From assembly GCA_000727475.1 (NCBI GenBank), contig KL647292.1:1191424-1255423 (forward strand): a stretch of 64,000 nt of DNA. The letters are read 5' to 3'. How positions within the stretch are numbered: the stretch's first letter is position 1; each line of letters opens with the position of its first letter. Positions 59,778 through 64,000 of this stretch are shown one piece after another. The translations under genes and the position numbers were made by a program. The DNA is from Sarcocystis neurona. Its lineage: Eukaryota; Apicomplexa; Conoidasida; Eucoccidiorida; Sarcocystidae. The notes under the pieces are model-generated. The model was not told where the DNA came from and did not search any database. It saw only the letters and a list, made by a program, of their open reading frames with translations.

Positions 59778-62594
59778 TCATCTTTCCTCTTCTTCTTCCT
59801 CTGCAGGAGGCTCCCGTTTATCGCCGCGACCTTGTTGTCGCCTGCGTGCAGCCCCTTGTTGCTGCTGCGCTGTTGTCGCTGCTGCTTTCTGCTGATCTCT
59901 TTTCGATTTCTGTTGCGGGTGCTGCGCCCTTTCTCGCCTACTGCTCGAAGACTCGCGGGCTCCCTTAGGAACTTTCCCGGCTGCATCCGCAACAGCAGCA
60001 CTCCCGTCAACAACAGCAGCATCTTCTCTCTTCCTCTTCTTCGCCGTTGGCCCTTTCTCTCGCACATCATCTGCGTTGAGCCGCACCACGTTCATCAGAG
60101 CCCCAGTAAACTGAGGCGCCGTCTCCGCGCCAACCTGAAGCAAAAACATTTGAGCAAAGAACCAGGCGTATTTCTTTATGCCCGACATGCAACACTGACA
60201 AAGATTCTTTGATGGGCACGTGTCCGAATGTACACATATGACTACACGGGCACCCACAAAAAGGCTTCACACGCTGCAGCTACATTTACACGATCATACC
60301 CACCAGTCTAAAGCAGCAGCCGGTATCCTCCTTTAATACGTAGATATATATATATATATATACATATAGAAATACCGGCGACACAATGTCGAAACATGTG
60401 TTGTCAGCAGTGTACACCAAATACACACGTGTCGTTCATTTTGAGCAAGTTGCTGCCATTTCCAGCTCTCCAGTCACTCAGCTTGTACACAAAAATGACG
60501 GCAAGGAAGCCGTTGCTGCTGTAGTGAAACGACACGCTCCACTGCAAAGAAAGCAGCTAGCCAGCCGACGACATTTCCTACGAAGGCCCGCCGCTGCTCG
60601 TAATGATTTCTCGCAGCGGCATTTTGATGCTCGACAGACGTTTGTCTACATCGCGTTCCTAATACGTACGTATATATGTGAACCTGCACTGCCAATAATG
60701 AACACGCAGATAGGCGTGTATAACAATCTGCTTACGCGCATACGAATATATATGTTTTATATGTATATACATGTGAATGCATATACAGTGCCTCATCTCT
60801 CTCTCCTTGTATAAAGATAAACGTGAACGCATTATTCCCCATATACGTTCGCACTCTTTCTTTTATACACCATGCGATCCATCTATTTGCACCCACCCAC
60901 CCACACACACACGCACACACACATACTTTACGGAGATCCAATAGCTTACTTCCGTAGCAATTTTTTTTTTCCCGTTCGTGGCGCGGATGAGGCACGCAAC
61001 GACGTCCGTCTTGTCTCCATCAGAACGCAGCGCTGCTTTCCTCTTGGCGCCCCTCACGCCCTCAAGCTTGGGATACGCTGCAGCAACAGCACCACCGCAG
61101 CGCATCTGACACGCGCAACAGCGCTGCAGCAGCAGCAGCAGACGCAGACGACTCACCAGCAATAGGTGCGCTGCAAGCAGCATCGCCTGTAGCCACCGCG
61201 TGCGATGCGCGTGTCGACCAACGGGCGCAGGAGACGCCGTAGCACCACCAAAAGCGATCGTCATCTCCACGACCAAACCACGGTAGTAAGAAGCGTGCGC
61301 AGCAGGACGCAGCGTCAGTTGCAGCTTCAGCCTTCCGTTCCCGTATCACACATCGAACGCCTTTTATTGAGACAGCGCATTCACAGCAATCACGCAAGTC
61401 CTGGCACTGCGAGGAGATTCGTCTGCGGGTGCTCCAGCAGTAGCTGACTTCTCTATTATCCTTTAGTGAGGACAGCGGCGGCATGCTTCTGCTCTTCTAT
61501 TCGTTCGCGGTCTGCTCCGAGCACCAGGTACTGTCTTCATATATGCAACAAGGCTGCACGTACGCTATCCACGACCCAAATGAATTTGAGACTGCCGGTG
61601 GCAGTACACCCGACGGTTATAAAGTCAGACTGTCGATCTACCCAGAGTGTTCACTGGGAAATCTTTGTAATACACAGATACGCCTGCAGGTATAAAAAAG
61701 TAGGTCGCTTCCTCTGTAAATGTATGTGTGGACGTATGTGGGAACTGTGAGAGACGAGCGTATAAAGAAAAGCAAAACAACTACTCTACAGCCGTCGTCC
61801 ATGTATATCTACATCCACTTGTAATGGACGGGCTCATTCACGCACATGCGTATAACAGCGTCGGTGTACACACTCGTACACGGGTCCACACGTATATACA
61901 TACCTGTGTATGCAGAGTGTAAAAATGGGATTTAGACGTGAGCAGACATATATTCTACGTAGTGTCGAACTGTGTTAGCGCCATAGCATTCCAGGCGCAT
62001 GCACCTGGCTAGGAATTTGTAGTAGATAGATAGGTTCGCACGCATCAGCGAGGCCGCTACGGACTATCGTAGCGATGGACTGACTACAGAGAAACACAGG
62101 CACACACATATACGGTAGTCACACGTACATACGTTTTGACACATAAGTGGGAGTGTTCATTGGTATTTGTATCGCTTGTGTGAGTACTACACAAACATAC
62201 ATACATATAACTTATGTATACGGACAGGTACATACACACGTATGTGTGCATCAGGTAAAAACTTTCACAGCTCTTACCCTCGTCCTTCCTCTACACAATT
62301 ATAGACAGAGAGACTAACATACACAAACGTGTGTAATGCGGTGAAACGAATTATATATGTAGACTCAGAAAAGAGGCACACAAAAAAGTACGTACGGATA
62401 TACACATGTGTTGCGCGCAGACACACACATATATTTCATTTGTATAAGCGTAGGCGGAAGAGGCGTAGGACTGCGGGAGAGGAACACTTACTACGTTTAA
62501 TCGTAAGCCATACTGCACGCCTATTTTCTTTCCGGTTCGCGCTATACAACTGCCCCAGCTCTCCGAGAAATTTCTCCGGATCCAGCTTTACCAT
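59778..62594 (-). CDS. SRP14: signal recognition particle 14 kDa subunit
   Basis: SRP14 forms the Alu-domain heterodimer with SRP9 on SRP RNA and slows elongation while the ribosome docks at the ER. Three minus-strand exons in phase: 62594-62492 (ATG), 61077-60950 and 60134-59778 (TGA), giving 195 aa. Family landmarks in order: MVKLDPEKFLGELGQLYSAN, AVWLTIKR, then TDVVACLIRATNGKKKIATE (the conserved CLLRA.DGKKKIST block), and the C-terminal helix VGAETAPQFTGALMNVVRLN. From about residue 105 a long tail follows with KKRKRED, then Ala-, Ser/Arg- and Gln-rich segments (QQKAAATTAQQQQGAARRRQ) and a terminal Glu run. Human SRP14 is 136 aa with an Ala-rich tail, so the tail here is enlarged, partly by a CAG/GCA repeat. 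Introns are about 0.8 and 1.4 kb. Confidence 0.95.
61080..61145. repeat. CAG-type repeat in an SRP14 intron
   Basis: GCAGCAACAGCACC and GCAGCAGCAGCAGCAG runs just upstream of the second SRP14 exon (minus strand, where they read CTG). They contribute the pyrimidine-poor but CTG-rich acceptor region. No coding role. Confidence 0.7.
61483..61689 (+). CDS. orphan exon, possibly a first exon of a secreted protein
   Basis: An ATG at 61483 opens 69 codons ending at CTGCAG followed by GTATAA. The N-terminus is hydrophobic (MLLLFYSFAVCSEH) and could be a short signal peptide. The rest reads SSYMQQGCTYAIHDPNEFET, GSTPDGYKVRLSIYPECSLG and NLCNTQIRLQ, with several cysteines. It lies on the opposite strand inside the 1.4-kb SRP14 intron. 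No next exon could be joined; the exons from 62932 on are charged and look like a different protein. Alternatively it is an internal exon with an acceptor at CCTTTAG (about 61465). Confidence 0.42.
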
Positions 62595-62639
62595 TGTCAC
62601 GAAGTAAGGCGAACTTTCGCAATATAAAACGGGAATTCC

Positions 62640-62905
62640 CGTGACTACTACTGCACTCCCTTTTGCTGTTGTTACCGCTAACGTTCACGCAAATGCTCCT
62701 GTTGCTGCTGCCACTGCAGTTCCTGCTATGACTGCTGCTGTCTGTTGTCCTTGTTGTTTCTGTCTTCACCGCCGGCCACTGCTGCTGCTGCCGTTGCTGG
62801 TATTGCTATGGCGGTATGCTGCCCTTGCTCTTGCAGCTGTTCCGCTTCCTGTTGCTATTTGGCTGTCGCAGTCGCTGGTGCTGCTGCAGACGCCGTTGTC
62901 GCAGT
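62640..62905. repeat. CTG/GCT-rich repeat
   Basis: Interrupted GCTGCTG, TGCTGTT and TTGTTGTC runs upstream of the SRP14 start and just before the plus-strand exon at 62932. Ala/Val/Leu/Cys-rich frames on either strand are repeat products. Confidence 0.65.
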
Positions 62906-62931
62906 GCATACTCCCGATTCCCTTCACGCAG

Positions 62932-63836
62932 GAGGACCGGCAGTGAGAGGAGGAAAAATCCTGAAGACCAGAAGGGCCGACAACGTCTTGGTGCACGTCC
63001 ACGTGCACAACGGGAAGAAGAAGAAATTTCGGAATCCTTCCTGCAAGATGCTAACTTGGTGAGAAGATAGGAACATACTGCGTGTACGCATCTCCGTACA
63101 TATGTGTGTACGCGTACAGAAAGTACATGCGATACTTTTGCTAAGAAGGAGACGCCTTGCACGCACAACAACAGCGAAGGGGCGAAGAACAATACGCGTC
63201 GCAGAGGCTGATGCAGCAGCGGTATATTTACGCACGCCGACGTGACAGTGAAAATTTCCCGCTCCGCCTAGTTGAGTTACAGCGACAACGGCCACAACCT
63301 GGCCGTACAAGAACGTGTGTAGGAATACCAAGAAGATAGCTGTGCTCCTCTCACGAGGACTGAAGACTATCACAACATACGCGTTCACACGACCTAACAG
63401 AGAGGTACATACGTATGCGAATATCCATACGCATGCACACACACACATACAAATACAGACGTACGACTCGTATACGTTTCGGAGAAGATCTGCTAATTGC
63501 ATGAGAAGACACGGCGAAAAAGTATGATTTTCCGTCTCCTTCGATTTTCTCGTCTTCTCTTCGCAGGAGCGAAAGCTTTCAGGAAAGACGCAGTTGCCAG
63601 CTGACGTGCCGTATGCTGCGCGGCGACTGGTTGCCCCAATCGTGGTACCGCCTTCTGCGCAACTGCGAGAACTAACTTTCGACGTGCTGCTGACTACTTG
63701 TAAGTAGTCTTTCGTTGCGTTGACATTTGTCTCCTGCAGACAGTGTCCTTTGATTGCTGTCTTGCTGGTGACGCTGCGACTTTGCTGCCGTCGTCGCTGA
63801 AGACACACACGAGCACCAGGAAGGGCTGGTTGTATG
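62932..63836 (+). CDS. partial unrecognised gene running off the window end
   Basis: Three exons join in phase: 62932-63058 (acceptor CTTCACGCAG, donor GTGAGA), 63567-63699 (acceptor TCTTCTCTTCGCAG, donor GTAAGT) and 63744-63836 (donor GTATGT). They read KNPEDQKGRQRLGARPRAQR, EEEEISESFLQDANL, then ERKLSGKTQLPADVPYAARR, APIVVPPSAQLRELTFDVLL and SFDCCLAGDAATLLPSSLK. The first part is highly charged, the second more globular. The 63700-63743 intron is only 44 nt, matching a 45-nt intron in the FNPA-like gene. An optional exon at 63177-63315 (QYASQRLMQQRYIYARRRDS) is open but closes in another phase. No family recognised; the gene has no visible stop and presumably continues past 64000. Confidence 0.5.
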
Positions 63837-64000
63837 GTATGTACAGACGAATTTACAGAGATGCAACGCGACTTAATGAGCCGAATGCAGTAGCTGGGGC
63901 GCGTCCCAGTGGAAACGCTCTGGTGTTGGGTGGCGGAAATGACTAGTAGTATTTGCCAATATCAAGAGTATTTATTAGGACTCAAGAGCGGTGCCAGCAC

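Noticed and set aside
62924..63808. Longest open frame of the window (294 codons, minus strand)
   Set aside because: It runs antisense to three splice-bounded, phase-matched plus-strand exons, crosses an ACAC microsatellite and CTG repeats, and shows no domain; the protein is a mix of repeat-driven Cys/Val and Ser/Arg segments.
1..64000. tRNA, rRNA, CRISPR arrays, bacterial operons, insertion sequences or transposon genes
   Set aside because: I looked for tRNA-like arms, rRNA blocks, regularly spaced repeats and transposase or reverse-transcriptase motifs and saw none I could support.

Overview
This is a nuclear window from an apicomplexan parasite, most likely a coccidian of the Eimeria/Cyclospora kind. 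The evidence is intron-rich genes with ordinary GT-AG introns, many CTG/CAG (Leu/Ala/Gln/Ser) repeats, an apicortin gene (the doublecortin protein of the apicomplexan cytoskeleton), a CCp/FNPA-type sexual-stage LCCL protein, and genes for flagellar-axoneme proteins that only a lineage with flagellated microgametes would keep. The single-frame open reading frames show only fragments, so I assembled the genes by hand, exon by exon, using splice signals, codon phase and protein families. Exon ends rest on reading and phase arithmetic, not on transcripts.

Layout. 1-8570: microsatellite and CTG-repeat rich, with isolated plausible plus-strand exons of one or more unrecognised genes (a signal-peptide-like first exon at 164, a phase-consistent 3' end at 7738-8570). 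8571-15080: no gene recognised, some tandem repeats. 15081-23534 (+): EFHC2-like protein with three DM10 domains and EF-hands, about 752 aa. 23997-26538 (-): SPEF1/CLAMP calponin-homology protein. 26539-29946: no convincing gene. 29947-33272 (+): apicortin, with an unusual same-strand ORF inside its first intron. 33932-39058 (-): ankyrin-repeat protein, partly resolved. 39404-39656 (+): an orphan exon. 42906-43961 (-): four phase-consistent exons of an unrecognised helical protein. 46967-56926 (+): a 20-exon secreted protein of about 1139 aa with FN2, coiled coil, PA14, LCCL and discoidin-like modules (FNPA/CCp5 type). 58199-58723 (-): the last two exons of an unrecognised gene. 59778-62594 (-): SRP14 with a long basic Gln/Ala tail. 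61483-61689 (+): an orphan exon inside an SRP14 intron. 62932 to the window end (+): a partial unrecognised gene.

How it fits together. Three neighbouring genes (EFHC2-like, SPEF1, apicortin) encode microtubule-binding or microtubule-lumen proteins. EFHC2-like and SPEF1 belong to motile axonemes, here presumably the male gamete. Apicortin belongs to the conoid/apical complex. The FNPA-like protein belongs to the multi-domain secreted family expressed around gametogenesis in Plasmodium. SRP14 is a housekeeping component of the secretory pathway. Several neighbouring genes are convergent (EFHC2/SPEF1, apicortin/ankyrin, FNPA/58199 gene).
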